From positions 62,001 through 126,000 of the forward strand of contig NZ_FQWU01000006.1 of the NCBI RefSeq assembly GCF_900129765.1: a stretch of DNA of 64,000 bases, in the 5' to 3' direction. How positions within the stretch are numbered: position 1 is the first letter of the stretch; the number at the start of each line of letters is the position of its first letter. Positions 20,386-30,754 of this stretch are shown here, piece by piece. Under the pieces are notes generated by a model. It worked only from the letters and a program-made list of their open reading frames with translations. It was not told the origin of the DNA and searched no databases. Origin of the DNA: Massilia sp. CF038 (GTDB lineage Bacteria > Pseudomonadota > Gammaproteobacteria > Burkholderiales > Burkholderiaceae_D). A program made the translations under genes and the position numbers.

Positions 20386-21657
20386 ATGATGCATACGACG
20401 GCAGCGCGGGCACTCCTGCAGGATCTTTTTCGCAGCGCCGTTGCCGCGGTCGATCCGTTGCACGCCATCGTTCCACATCTGCCACCGCCGCCGCGCGGGC
20501 GCACCATCGTCATCGGCGCCGGCAAGGCGGCGGCGCGCATGGCCCAGGGGCTGGAGCAGCACTGGCCGCATCCGGTGAGCGGCCTGGTTGTCACCCGCTA
20601 CGGTCATGGCGCGCCGACCCGTCACATCGAGGTGATGGAGGCGGGCCACCCGGTGCCGGACGACGCCAGCGCCCTGGCTGCCGAACGGATGCTGGCGCTG
20701 GTGCGCGGCCTGGGTCCCGACGATCTGGTGATTGCATTGATGTCCGGCGGTGGCTCGGCGTTGCTGTCGCTGCCGGCGCCGGGTATCGCGTTTGAAGACA
20801 AGCGCGCCATTCACCGCCAGCTGCTGGCCTGCGGCGCCCCGATCGGCGCCATGAATTGCGTGCGCCGCCATCTTTCCGCCATCAAGGGAGGACGGCTGGC
20901 GCTGGCCTGCGCACCTGCGCCGGTGCTGACGCTGGTGGTATCCGACGTGCCGGGTGACGATCCGGCGGTGGTCGCGTCTGGACCGACAGTGGCCGACAAC
21001 AGCAGTGCGGCCGATGCGCTGGCGATACTGCAGCGTTATCAGATTGCCGTTCCCGACCACGTGCGCGCCGTGTTGAGCGATCCTGCGCTGGCGGCGCCGC
21101 GCGCGCACGATCCGCGCCTGCTCCACAACCGCGCTGTGGTCGTCGCCAGCGCGCAGCAAGCGCTGGAGGCGGCAGCAGCAGCTGCGGCGCGGGCCGCCGG
21201 CATCACGCCACTCATCCTGAGCAACAGCATGGAAGGTGAAGCGCGCGAAGTGGCGCAGGTCCACGCCGGCATTGCGCGCCAAGTCCGCGGCCACGACCAG
21301 CCCATTGGCGCACCCTGCGTCATCCTGTCCGGTGGCGAAACCAGCGTGACGGTGCGCGGCGGCGGGCGAGGCGGGCGCAATGCTGAATTTCTGCTTGCCC
21401 TGGGGCTGGCGCTTGACGGTATGCCGGGCGTGCATGCCATCGCCTGCGATACCGACGGCATCGATGGCAGCGAAGACAATGCGGGTGCACTGCTGGCGCC
21501 CGACAGCCTGGTCCGTGCGCTTGCGGCAGGCATCGCCCCGCGCGCCTTGCTGGACAATAACGACGCCTACCGCTTCTTTTCTGCGCTCAATGATCTGGTG
21601 GTCACCGGACCGACCCGCACCAACGTCAACGATTTCCGCGCCATCCTGATAACGTAG
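20386..21657 (+). CDS. Glycerate 2-kinase (type II, MOFRL family)
   Basis: About 423 aa. The N-terminal DUF4147 domain carries VIGAGKAAARMAQG and MSGGGSALLS; the C-terminal MOFRL domain shows GGETSVTVRGGGRGGRNAEFLLA and CDTDGIDGSEDNAG. These enzymes phosphorylate D-glycerate at O2, feeding glycerate from glyoxylate or hydroxypyruvate into glycolysis. ATG 20386 (or 20389) follows an AAAGGGAA purine stretch; the upstream in-frame ATG at 20341 adds 15 unlikely residues. Divergent from the S9 gene with 64 bp between starts. Type-II kinases are named gckA or ttuD elsewhere; no symbol is assigned here. Confidence 0.92.
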   Translation: MMHTTAARALLQDLFRSAVAAVDPLHAIVPHLPPPPRGRTIVIGAGKAAARMAQGLEQHWPHPVSGLVVTRYGHGAPTRHIEVMEAGHPVPDDASALAAERMLALVRGLGPDDLVIALMSGGGSALLSLPAPGIAFEDKRAIHRQLLACGAPIGAMNCVRRHLSAIKGGRLALACAPAPVLTLVVSDVPGDDPAVVASGPTVADNSSAADALAILQRYQIAVPDHVRAVLSDPALAAPRAHDPRLLHNRAVVVASAQQALEAAAAAAARAAGITPLILSNSMEGEAREVAQVHAGIARQVRGHDQPIGAPCVILSGGETSVTVRGGGRGGRNAEFLLALGLALDGMPGVHAIACDTDGIDGSEDNAGALLAPDSLVRALAAGIAPRALLDNNDAYRFFSALNDLVVTGPTRTNVNDFRAILIT

Positions 21658-21773
21658 GACGGGCACAATCGCACTCCCGATTGCCATGTGCAGCGCGATC
21701 GGGCAATGCGGTTTGCATAAGCTGTAGCACTATTGGCGGTACCTGTCCCCTACTCTAGAATCGGGCATGACCG

Positions 21774-22127
21774 ATGCACGCCATGTTGCGGATTGGCCTT
21801 CCAATGTCCTCTAATAAAACGAATGTATTAATCGGGATAATGCTCGGCGGCGGGCTGCCGTTTATGCTCGCGCTCAGCCTCGCCGCAGGCATGCTAACGG
21901 CAAAAACCGCACCAGGAACGGGCGGCGCGGATGTGCTGGGCCTTCTGGTTCTGTGCAGCGGCACCTATTTATTTGCCTGTCTGTTGATCATCCCGGCGCT
22001 GCTGTCGATCCCCTATCTCATTTCCAGAGATCGTCTGCGCCTGTCGACAAGATTGACTGCTGCGATCTTCCTGGCGCTGACTTTGCTGGCGCTGCCTCTC
22101 ATTTATTTATTCGTTTCGCCCGGCTGA
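21774..22127 (+). CDS. Small membrane protein, unknown
   Basis: A 117-aa protein with three hydrophobic segments (about residues 20-42, 54-80 and 91-113) and few charged residues. ATG 21804 (MSSNKTNVL) is an alternative start and would give 107 aa. No ribosome-binding site is convincing for either. The arrangement of helices is conserved-looking, but no family is recognised. It may belong to a small YIP1- or DUF-type class; that is a guess only. Confidence 0.55.
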   Translation: MHAMLRIGLPMSSNKTNVLIGIMLGGGLPFMLALSLAAGMLTAKTAPGTGGADVLGLLVLCSGTYLFACLLIIPALLSIPYLISRDRLRLSTRLTAAIFLALTLLALPLIYLFVSPG

Positions 22128-22514
22128 GCGCTGCCGTTCCGTCCTTGGATGCACTCCGAAAAGCGCATCGCTGAGACAATCAGCGTCATTCATGCTGCAT
22201 AAATGACAATATAATTTTAACAAACCCAATGAATTTGTCCAAAATAAAACACATTTTTGCAGCAATTTGATTTGGTTGAAACAAAATGTCACCAAATTTC
22301 ATTCAATTCTTACGAATTGTAACAACTGAGTTGTTGTTAAACCACCGAAATGGCCAGGTTTACCGTTTTTCCGATTCCTTTTTGAATTAGTCTTCAAAGC
22401 TCGCTTAAAAAAGCGAGTTCCTAGCCGCAACAAGGGCAGGGAATAAATGGCAGGGCGCGCTCATCCGCACGTACCTGCCGTCATAAAATGTTTATCGGAA
22501 AATTGAGGAACGAC
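22128..22514 (+). promoter_or_regulatory. AT-rich leader of the secreted subtilase gene
   Basis: A 387-bp gene-free stretch, much richer in A+T than the flanks, running into the subtilase start. It contains a small hairpin CTCGCTT-AAAA-AAGCGAG (22400-22417) and an inverted repeat AACAAC/GTTGTT (around 22320-22340). The low GC and length fit a promoter with a long 5' leader, possibly a regulated one. No riboswitch family is recognised. Confidence 0.45.
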
Positions 22515-24326
22515 ATGAAGCAATTGCATTCGACCTACCCGTCCTTGCTGAAACTGTGCGCAGCCGCAGTGATCGGCGCCATCCCACTGGTGACCATGGC
22601 GGGAACTCCCGAGTACGCAGCATTTGGGCAAACGGAAAACGCGATCATCAGCACTGATCGCATGATTGTGAAGTACAAGGACTCCACCGCTGCCGGCAAG
22701 AGCAGCGCCAAAGTCCAGGCAATGAGCAGCAACCGCATGTCGATCCTGGCCCGTTCGGGTCAGCAGTTCGGCCTGCAGATGAAAACCATGCACACCACTG
22801 CAACCGGCGCCAACGTGGTCAATCTGGGCAAACGCATGTCGGTGGCTGATGTTGCAGCACTGGCGCGTGACCTGAAAGAGCGTGATTCGAACGTGGAATA
22901 CGCTGAACCAGACCGCATGATGAAAAAGCTGTTCGTGCCAAACGACAGCCGCTACACCGAACAATGGCAGTACTTTGAAGCCACCGGCGGCCTGCGCCTG
23001 CCACAAGCCTGGGACGTCAGCACCGGTACTGGTGTGAACGTTGCCGTGATCGACACCGGCTACCGTCCACACGCCGACCTGTCGGGCCAGTTCATCGGCG
23101 GCTACGACTTCATCACCGACACCGCCATCTCGGCTGACGGCAACGGCCGTGACGCCGACGCCAGCGATCCGGGCGATTCCACCACCGCTGGCCAGTGCGG
23201 CGCGGGCGAGCCATCGTCGTCGTCGAGCTGGCACGGTACCCACGTGGCAGGCACCATCGCGGCCAAAACCAACAACGGCACCGGTGTGGCTGGCGTGGCA
23301 TTCAACTCGAAGATCGTGCCAGTGCGCGTGCTGGGCAAATGCGGCGGCTACACCTCCGACATCGCCGACGCCATCATCTGGGCATCGGGCGGCAGCGTCA
23401 ACGGCGTACCAGCCAACCCGAATCCGGCACGTGTGATCAACATGTCGCTCGGCGGCGGCGGCGCATGCGATACCACCACCCAGAACGCGATCAACAGCGC
23501 ACGTTCGCGTGGCACCGTGGTCGTGGTCGCAGCAGGTAACGAGAACACCGATGCCAGCAGCTCCAACCCAGCCAACTGCGCCGGCGTGATCACCGTGGCA
23601 GCAACCAACCGCTCGGGCGGCCGTGCTTACTACTCCAACTACGGCAACGTGGTTGACGTTGCAGCACCAGGCGGCGACGTACGTAACGCTGGCGGCGGCA
23701 TTCTATCGACGCTCAACGCCGGCAGCACCACCCCAGGCGCTGACAGCTATGCGTTCTACCAGGGTACCTCGATGGCAACGCCGCACGTTGCTGGCGTGGT
23801 TGCACTGATGCTGTCGAAAACCCCAAGCCTGACCCCTGACCAGGTTGAGAGCAAGCTGAAAACCACCGCACGCGCCTTCCCGGCAAGCTGCAGCGGTTGC
23901 GGCGCTGGTCTGGTTGACGCCAACGCAGCACTGGGCGGCAGCGTGGTTGTGCCGCCGAGCGGCAGCAACGAAGCCGAAGCCAACAACTCGACCTCGACCG
24001 CCAACGCAGTTACGGTCAGCGGCACCACGATGAACGGTAACATGGGCAGCAGCGCCGATACCGACTACTTCGTGGTTCAACTGCCACCTGGCAAAACGCT
24101 GACCGCAACCCTGACCGCAGGTCTGGCCACGGCTGACTACGATCTGTTCGTCTACAACAGCAATGGCACCCAGATCGGCAAGAGCGAAAACTCGGCAGGC
24201 AAGGCTGACACGGTTGCAGTGACCAACACCGGCACCTCGACCTTCGCACGCTATGTGCGCGTGGTCTACTACAGCGGTGGTACGGGCGCGACCAACGGCA
24301 AGTACACGCTGAAACTGACCTGGTAA
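22515..24326 (+). CDS. Secreted S8 subtilisin-family serine protease with PPC domain
   Basis: A 603-aa extracellular protease. Order: signal peptide (~1-30), inhibitory propeptide (~40-135), S8 catalytic domain (~150-480) and a C-terminal prepeptidase-type (PPC) beta domain (~505-603). Catalytic triad: Asp180 (VIDTGY), His240 (HGTHVAG) and Ser419 (GTSMATPH). A cysteine-bearing insert (GQCGAG) precedes the His and another pair (SCSGCG) follows the catalytic core, likely disulfides. ATG 22515 has a GAGGAACGAC site; the frame upstream to 22488 lacks one. A strong terminator follows. It resembles extracellular proteases of Xanthomonas and Massilia; nutrient acquisition is inferred. Confidence 0.95.
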   Translation: MKQLHSTYPSLLKLCAAAVIGAIPLVTMAGTPEYAAFGQTENAIISTDRMIVKYKDSTAAGKSSAKVQAMSSNRMSILARSGQQFGLQMKTMHTTATGANVVNLGKRMSVADVAALARDLKERDSNVEYAEPDRMMKKLFVPNDSRYTEQWQYFEATGGLRLPQAWDVSTGTGVNVAVIDTGYRPHADLSGQFIGGYDFITDTAISADGNGRDADASDPGDSTTAGQCGAGEPSSSSSWHGTHVAGTIAAKTNNGTGVAGVAFNSKIVPVRVLGKCGGYTSDIADAIIWASGGSVNGVPANPNPARVINMSLGGGGACDTTTQNAINSARSRGTVVVVAAGNENTDASSSNPANCAGVITVAATNRSGGRAYYSNYGNVVDVAAPGGDVRNAGGGILSTLNAGSTTPGADSYAFYQGTSMATPHVAGVVALMLSKTPSLTPDQVESKLKTTARAFPASCSGCGAGLVDANAALGGSVVVPPSGSNEAEANNSTSTANAVTVSGTTMNGNMGSSADTDYFVVQLPPGKTLTATLTAGLATADYDLFVYNSNGTQIGKSENSAGKADTVAVTNTGTSTFARYVRVVYYSGGTGATNGKYTLKLTW

Positions 24327-24360
24327 TTTCTGTCGCTGACAGATTGATCTGAAATGAAAG

Positions 24361-24388
24361 CGGGTGGCGCGAGCCACCCGTTTTTTTT
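24361..24388 (+). terminator. Intrinsic terminator of the subtilase gene
   Basis: CGGGTGGC-GCGA-GCCACCCG, a perfect 8-bp stem with tetraloop followed by eight T residues. It lies 34 bp after the stop codon. Confidence 0.95.
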
Positions 24389-24512
24389 GTCCTTCCGGAA
24401 GTGACGGACCAGGTTCAAATATATTTTTTTAAAAGCGCGTCGATCTTGTGTATTACCATCCGTCGTAGGAATGAAGCACCAGTTGCTTAATCCCCCCGAC
24501 TATGGAGACGCT

Positions 24513-24911
24513 GTGAAAAATCAAATTATCCTCAACCTCCCAGTGAAAGACCTGGACAAATCCAAGGCCTTCTTCGCCGCGCTTGGCTTTACGTTCAACG
24601 ACAAATTCAGCGGTGAGAATGCAGCATTCATGCACATCGTGGGCGACAGCATCCAGGCCATGCTGACCACCGAGCCGTTCTTCGAGTCCCTGATCGGCAA
24701 GCCTGTCGCGCAGGCGAAGGAAGCCAATGAAATTGTCATCTGTCTGAGCTGCGACAGCCGGGAAGAAGTCGATACGCTCATCGCCAAGGCGGTCGCCGCC
24801 GGCGGCCGCACGCCGCACCCGCCCGAAGACCATGGATTCATGTATGACCAGGGTTTCGAAGATATTGATGGCCACCTGTGGAACCTCGTTTGGTCGGCGC
24901 CAGAAGCCTGA
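24513..24911 (+). CDS. VOC family (glyoxalase/bleomycin-resistance-like) protein
   Basis: A 132-aa VOC-superfamily protein made of two beta-alpha-beta-beta-beta modules, as in small metal-dependent glyoxalase or dioxygenase relatives. It starts KNQIILNLPVKDLDKSKAFF and ends with EDIDGHLWNLVW, the typical second-module strand with a potential metal-binding His/Glu pair. GTG 24513 is preferred, with GGAG five bases upstream; ATG 24471 is open but lacks a site. Substrate unknown. The last 171 bp and the following REP are duplicated immediately downstream. Confidence 0.87.
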   Translation: MKNQIILNLPVKDLDKSKAFFAALGFTFNDKFSGENAAFMHIVGDSIQAMLTTEPFFESLIGKPVAQAKEANEIVICLSCDSREEVDTLIAKAVAAGGRTPHPPEDHGFMYDQGFEDIDGHLWNLVWSAPEA

Positions 24912-24960
24912 TCCTCTCAAACAGCCCGCAGAGCGAAGGCAGTCTACTGACTACCATCCA

Positions 24961-25049
24961 CATCGCCCTCGCGATGGCGGGGGCCCATAGCACATAGACG
25001 TCGTGGCGGCTCAAAAGTGCTATGGGTCCCCGCCATCGCGAGGGCGATG
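24961..25049. repeat. REP/BIME element, locus C1
   Basis: Arms CATCGCCCTCGCGATGG... and ...CCATCGCGAGGGCGATG around a 30-nt centre containing GACGTCGTGGCGGC. Both arms carry the same substitution relative to other loci (GATGG against GAAGG), so base pairing is kept. First unit of the tandem duplication. Confidence 0.9.
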
Positions 25050-25055
25050 TGCTGA

Positions 25056-25226
25056 TGTCTGAGCTGCGACAGTCGGGAAGAAGTCGATACGCTCATCGCC
25101 AAGGCGGTCGCCGCCGGCGGCCGCACCCCGCACCCGCCCGAAGACCATGGATTCATGTATGACCAGGGTTTCGAAGATATTGATGGCCACCTGTGGAACC
25201 TCGTTTGGTCGGCGCCAGAAGCCTGA
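25056..25226 (+). pseudogene. 3' fragment of the VOC gene, created by tandem duplication
   Basis: Repeats the last 56 codons plus stop of the VOC gene at 24513-24911 in the same frame, from C-L-S-C-D-S-R-E-E onward to the terminal SAPEA. It lacks the first module and any in-frame start; the ATG at 25055 is in another frame. The two differences from the parent are synonymous, so the fragment is young and has had no time to decay. No product is expected. Confidence 0.9.
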
Positions 25227-25275
25227 GCCTCCGAAACAGCCCGCAGAGCGAAGGCAGTCTACTGACTACCATCCA

Positions 25276-25364
25276 CATCGCCCTCGCGAAGGCGGGGGCC
25301 CATAGCACATAGACGTCGTTGCGGCTCAAAAGTGCTATGGGTCCCCGCCTCCGCGAGGACGATG
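25276..25364. repeat. REP/BIME element, locus C2
   Basis: Exact positional counterpart of 24961-25049 in the second duplication unit. The left arm reads GCGAAGGCG and the right arm CGCCTCCGCGAGGACGATG, so the arms now differ from each other and from C1. Confidence 0.9.
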
Positions 25365-25481
25365 TGCTGATACTGTCAGTTGCCGGATATTTCCGGTGCG
25401 TCCCGCACGTCGTCATCGTTTTCGTCGACGGCGACAATCCCGGCCATGGCTGGGGGCGCGGATGTGCCCACCAGTTTGCCC

Positions 25482-26402
25482 TTACTCGTACGCCGGTAAG
25501 CGCCGCTGCTCATCCGCGCTGAAGTACTTGTCACGCAGCTGCTGCACTGCCGCCAGCGCGTCCGGCGCCAACTGACGCCGCTCTGCCAGATACACCTGGA
25601 TCCGACTCTTCCATGCCGCTTCCTCGCGATCAAGTTCGGCCAGCCGGCTTGCGCCTTCAGGGGTGAACGCGGCCGCCCGCAGCCGATACACCTCGTCGTC
25701 GCTTGCACCCTGCGCGCGCAGCTTTTGCACCGCTTCTTCGGTTCGGATCACGCGCGTGGGCGCTTCCCGTTCCTCGCGCATGGCGGGCGACAGTTTGGCA
25801 TCGAGCGCGGCCAGCTTTTCCGCCCGCTGCGCCACACTCAACTTGGCATCTGTGCTGATCTCCATCCGCGCCAGTGCGTCATTGTCGTAAGCGTCGCTGA
25901 ACCCGAACAGACCTGCAATCTCTTTCTCGGTAAAGAATTGCAGGCGCAGTTTCTGCATTGCCTGCAAGCGCGCGCGCGCGGCTGCGGCCATGTCGCCTGG
26001 CTTGAGGCCCGCTTCCAGATTGACCAGCGCCGCCTTGTAATCGAGGTAGCTGGCCAGCAGCCGTTTGGCTTGCGCTGCCGGCCCGGGTTTCAAGCGCTTG
26101 TCGAGTTCACGTTCAATCTCCGCGCGAATCGCACGCAGATCTTTTTCGCCCATACCGGCCAGGTAGTAGTCGAACAGATGCCCGAGTTCGGCATCGATCA
26201 CCAGCTCGCCGTCCGGATTGGTGCGCACATCGCCATCGGGCCGCGTGCCCTCCATCGAGCGTACGAAGGCAAACGGATCGGATGCGGGTGCCGCGGCGGG
26301 CGCCACCGGCACGGGCGGCGCCGACGGCGCGAAGGCCGCGTACAGCAGGGCGGCCACAACCGCGCCGGCCCCCACTTTTGTCATGGTTGTCAGCGCAGTC
26401 AT
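25482..26402 (-). CDS. Lipase secretion chaperone (lipase-specific foldase, Lif)
   Basis: A 306-aa membrane-anchored periplasmic foldase that folds type I secreted lipases before type II secretion. An N-terminal anchor (about residues 8-26) is followed by an Ala/Pro linker and a helical lipase-binding region. The family motif is visible as LFDYYLAGMGEKDL (about residues 77-90), and the C-terminal half is alanine-rich helices ending DKYFSADEQRRLPAYE. ATG 26402 has GGAGG five bases upstream. It lies nine bp after the lipase gene on the same strand, the standard lip-lif order. A little short of the ~340 aa Pseudomonas protein. Confidence 0.92.
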   Translation of the reverse strand: MTALTTMTKVGAGAVVAALLYAAFAPSAPPVPVAPAAAPASDPFAFVRSMEGTRPDGDVRTNPDGELVIDAELGHLFDYYLAGMGEKDLRAIRAEIERELDKRLKPGPAAQAKRLLASYLDYKAALVNLEAGLKPGDMAAAARARLQAMQKLRLQFFTEKEIAGLFGFSDAYDNDALARMEISTDAKLSVAQRAEKLAALDAKLSPAMREEREAPTRVIRTEEAVQKLRAQGASDDEVYRLRAAAFTPEGASRLAELDREEAAWKSRIQVYLAERRQLAPDALAAVQQLRDKYFSADEQRRLPAYE

Positions 26403-26411
26403 GGCGCCTCC

Positions 26412-27377
<966 letters not shown>

Positions 27378-27463
27378 TCAAGTTGCACATTCCTTCCTGT
27401 TACCGAGTTCACCAGATGTTTCCGCTCCTGACGGCCCTGGGGATGGATGTTTTTAAATTAGAG

Positions 27464-27473
27464 CGAGCGCTCG
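27464..27473. promoter_or_regulatory. Palindrome upstream of lipase copy 1 (candidate TetR operator)
   Basis: CGAGCGCTCG, a perfect 10-bp palindrome, in the context GAGCGAGCGCTCGG. The identical 14-nt block recurs at 28662-28675 upstream of the second lipase, whose divergent neighbour is a TetR regulator. TetR-family operators are short palindromes of this kind; the link is inferred from position and conservation. Confidence 0.55.
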
Positions 27474-27620
27474 GTTTTTTGAATTTATCACTATCTTTTC
27501 GAAATAGCATGACGCGGCGCAATATGCACGGCCGTTCTTTTCTGCCTGGAATTTAAGTGTGGTGTTATTGCGAACAAGCGGCCGGCGCGCGTGCGCATGC
27601 CGGCCGGCTTGTCATTTCAT

Positions 27621-28685
<1,065 letters not shown>

Positions 28686-28817
28686 CTAGCACTGGCTTAT
28701 GTAGAAAGCATGACGCGCCGCAATATGTGCGGCTCTTCTTTTCCTCACTGAATTTTTATGTGGTTTTATGGCGATATAATCGTTCTATATACCAACTCTG
28801 GTCTGACGCGAGCAAAT

Positions 28818-29507
28818 ATGAGCAATGTGGAGTCCGGCCGCTTCGACTTCGAACAATTCCAGCGCATGAGTTCGCTTAACGGCGAGACCATCTGGACCTA
28901 TCTGGTTGACCGCCACGCCGACCGGATCGGCGTCAAGCGCCGCAAGCCGGCGCTGGAAAACATGGAGCGCATTTTCGGCGCCACCTTCAAGCTGGCCAAC
29001 GAAGTGGGCTTTCGCGCGATGAGCTTGCGCGACCTGTGCCGCGAGACGGGTTTGTCGATGGGCGGGCTATACGGCTACATCGACAGCAAGGATCAGCTGG
29101 CCGAAATGATCGAAGACGTGGTGCGCCATGCCACCTTTGAACTGCCGCGCATGTTTGCCCACCTGAGCGCGCCCCAGGACCGGCTGGAGTCGCTGGTGCG
29201 CGGCACCATCTACCTGTCGGAAATCCTGCAGCCCTGGTTCTACTTTGTGTACATGGATTCGCGCGTGCTCAACCACGAGCAGCGCGGCATGGCAAAAAAC
29301 TCCGAATTGTCGGTGCAAACCACCATCGCCGGCATCCTCGATGAACTCACGCCTGCGCCACCGGGCAACACCACCTTGCTGGCAGCCCACATCGTGGCCA
29401 CCTTCCAGGACTGGTACATCAAGCGCTGGAAATACCGCGCAGCCAAGGTGCATGTGGATGATTTTGCCGACAGCGTGGTGTTGCTGACGCGCAGCCATCT
29501 GCGCTGA
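28818..29507 (+). CDS. TetR/AcrR family transcriptional regulator
   Basis: A 229-aa TetR-type repressor. The helix-turn-helix spans about residues 30-75 (IFGATFKLANEVGFRAMSLRD, then CRETGLSMGGLYGYIDSKDQL), the usual N-terminal DNA-binding module, followed by an all-helical ligand-binding domain. ATG 28818 is the start used; the frame is open to 28758 (the first codons MWFYGD are hydrophobic and unlikely). Divergent from lipase copy 2, with the CGAGCGCTCG palindrome in between, so it is the likely controller of the lipase operon. The N-terminal ~25 residues before the HTH are longer than usual. Ligand unknown. Confidence 0.85.
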   Translation: MSNVESGRFDFEQFQRMSSLNGETIWTYLVDRHADRIGVKRRKPALENMERIFGATFKLANEVGFRAMSLRDLCRETGLSMGGLYGYIDSKDQLAEMIEDVVRHATFELPRMFAHLSAPQDRLESLVRGTIYLSEILQPWFYFVYMDSRVLNHEQRGMAKNSELSVQTTIAGILDELTPAPPGNTTLLAAHIVATFQDWYIKRWKYRAAKVHVDDFADSVVLLTRSHLR

Positions 29508-29559
29508 GCGCCAGGCAGACGCGGCGCAAAACTTGCAACATTTGCCGTTGTGGTGAATA

Positions 29560-29575
29560 CTGTATGCAATTACAG
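29560..29575. promoter_or_regulatory. LexA (SOS) box upstream of dinB
   Basis: CTGT-N8-ACAG (CTGTATGCAATTACAG) matches the LexA core consensus exactly. It lies 19 bp before the dinB start, the expected place for SOS control. Confidence 0.85.
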
Positions 29576-29593
29576 TGTTATTGAACCTGACCC

Positions 29594-30751
29594 GTGACCG
29601 CCCCAGCCCAACGCCAGATTGCCCACCTCGACATGGATGCGTTCTACGCCTCGGTGGAGTTGCTCAAGTATCCGGAACTGCGCGGCCAGGCCGTGGTCAT
29701 CGGCGGTGGCCGCGACCAGCACCCGGTCGAGCAAGTCGACGGAACCCGCCGCTTCGCCCGCCTGCGCGACTACGTCGGGCGCGGGGTGGTCACCACCTCC
29801 ACCTACGAAGCGCGCGCGCTGGGGATTTACTCTGCAATGGGGATCATGAAGGTCGCCAAGCTGGGCCCGGATGCGATCCTCCTGCCTACCGACTTTGATT
29901 CCTACCGCAAGTTTTCCAGCATGTTCAAGGAAGCGGTGGCGGGCATCGCTCCCATCATTGAAAACGTCGGCATCGATGAGATCTACATCGACCTGACCGA
30001 ATTTGGCGCCAGGGCTGCCGCGGTGGCGCGCCAGATCAAGGAGGCAGTCACGGCCGCAACGGGACTGTCGTGCTCGATCGGCCTGGCGCCCAACAAGCTG
30101 CTGGCCAAGATTTGCTCGGATCTGGAAAAGCCGAACGGTCTGACCATTTTGCGGGAAGAAGACATTGCTACCCGTGTCTGGCCGCTGCCTGTGCAAAAAA
30201 TTAATGGTGTCGGTCCCAAGGCAAAAGAAAAGCTCAACAACATCGGCATCGTCACCATTGGCGACCTGGCCCGCACGGATGCATCGGTGCTGCGCCCGCA
30301 TTTTGGCGAACTCAATACCTCGTGGCTGTGTCGGGTGGCGCAGGGCGCGGACGACCGGCCCGTGCGCACCAGTTCCGAGACCAAGTCCGTCAGCCGCGAA
30401 GTGACGTTTGAACGCGACCTGCAAGTGGTGGCGGACCGGCCGGTACTGTCGGCCAAGATTGAAGCCTTATGCGGGCGCGTGGCAGACGACCTCAAAAAAC
30501 ATGACCTCGCGGGTAAGACCGTCGGCATCAAACTCAAGTTCGAAGATTTTTCAACGGTGACGCGTGACATTACCTTGCCGAAAAATACGGCAGATCCGCT
30601 GACCATCCTGAAAGCGGCGCGCGACTGTCTCAAGCGCGTGCCATTCGAAAAGAAGATCCGCCTGCTGGGCGTGCGGATCTCGACGCTGTCGGCCATGTCG
30701 GCAGCTGGCGCCAGCGACAGCGCGCAAGCCGAGCTGTTTCCGTTTGCCTGA
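29594..30751 (+). CDS. dinB: DNA polymerase IV (Y family)
   Basis: A 385-aa error-prone translesion polymerase. N-terminal catalytic motif HLDMDAFYASVE (Asp13 a metal ligand), YEARALGI, the second acidic motif GIDEIYID, helix-hairpin-helix region NGVGPKAKEKL, and the little finger at the C-terminus. GTG 29594 is the only sensible start (MTAPAQ then the first motif). An insertion of about 25 residues after GGGRDQ (to YVGRGVV) makes it longer than E. coli DinB (351 aa). The LexA box just upstream indicates DNA-damage induction. Its stop is 3 bp from the convergent TPR gene. Confidence 0.96.
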   Translation: MTAPAQRQIAHLDMDAFYASVELLKYPELRGQAVVIGGGRDQHPVEQVDGTRRFARLRDYVGRGVVTTSTYEARALGIYSAMGIMKVAKLGPDAILLPTDFDSYRKFSSMFKEAVAGIAPIIENVGIDEIYIDLTEFGARAAAVARQIKEAVTAATGLSCSIGLAPNKLLAKICSDLEKPNGLTILREEDIATRVWPLPVQKINGVGPKAKEKLNNIGIVTIGDLARTDASVLRPHFGELNTSWLCRVAQGADDRPVRTSSETKSVSREVTFERDLQVVADRPVLSAKIEALCGRVADDLKKHDLAGKTVGIKLKFEDFSTVTRDITLPKNTADPLTILKAARDCLKRVPFEKKIRLLGVRISTLSAMSAAGASDSAQAELFPFA

Positions 30752-30754
30752 GCT

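Larger units (their letters stand above)
24741..25370. repeat. Perfect-register tandem duplication, two units of 315 bp
   Basis: Unit 1 is 24741-25055 and unit 2 is 25056-25370. Each holds the 3' third of the VOC gene, its downstream spacer and a BIME. They differ at about ten positions: two in the coding part (both synonymous), three just after the stop and five in or near the BIME. The high identity indicates a recent event. Confidence 0.95.

Noticed and set aside
22128-22514. Possible c-di-GMP (GEMM) riboswitch in the subtilase leader, suggested by GGCCAGGTTTACCG
   Set aside because: The rest of the GEMM core (the conserved CGCAAAGCC segment) is missing upstream, so the match is too short.
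24944-25156. Minus-strand frame shared by the two VOC duplication units
   Set aside because: Antisense to the VOC fragment and BIME, created by the duplication; no start context.
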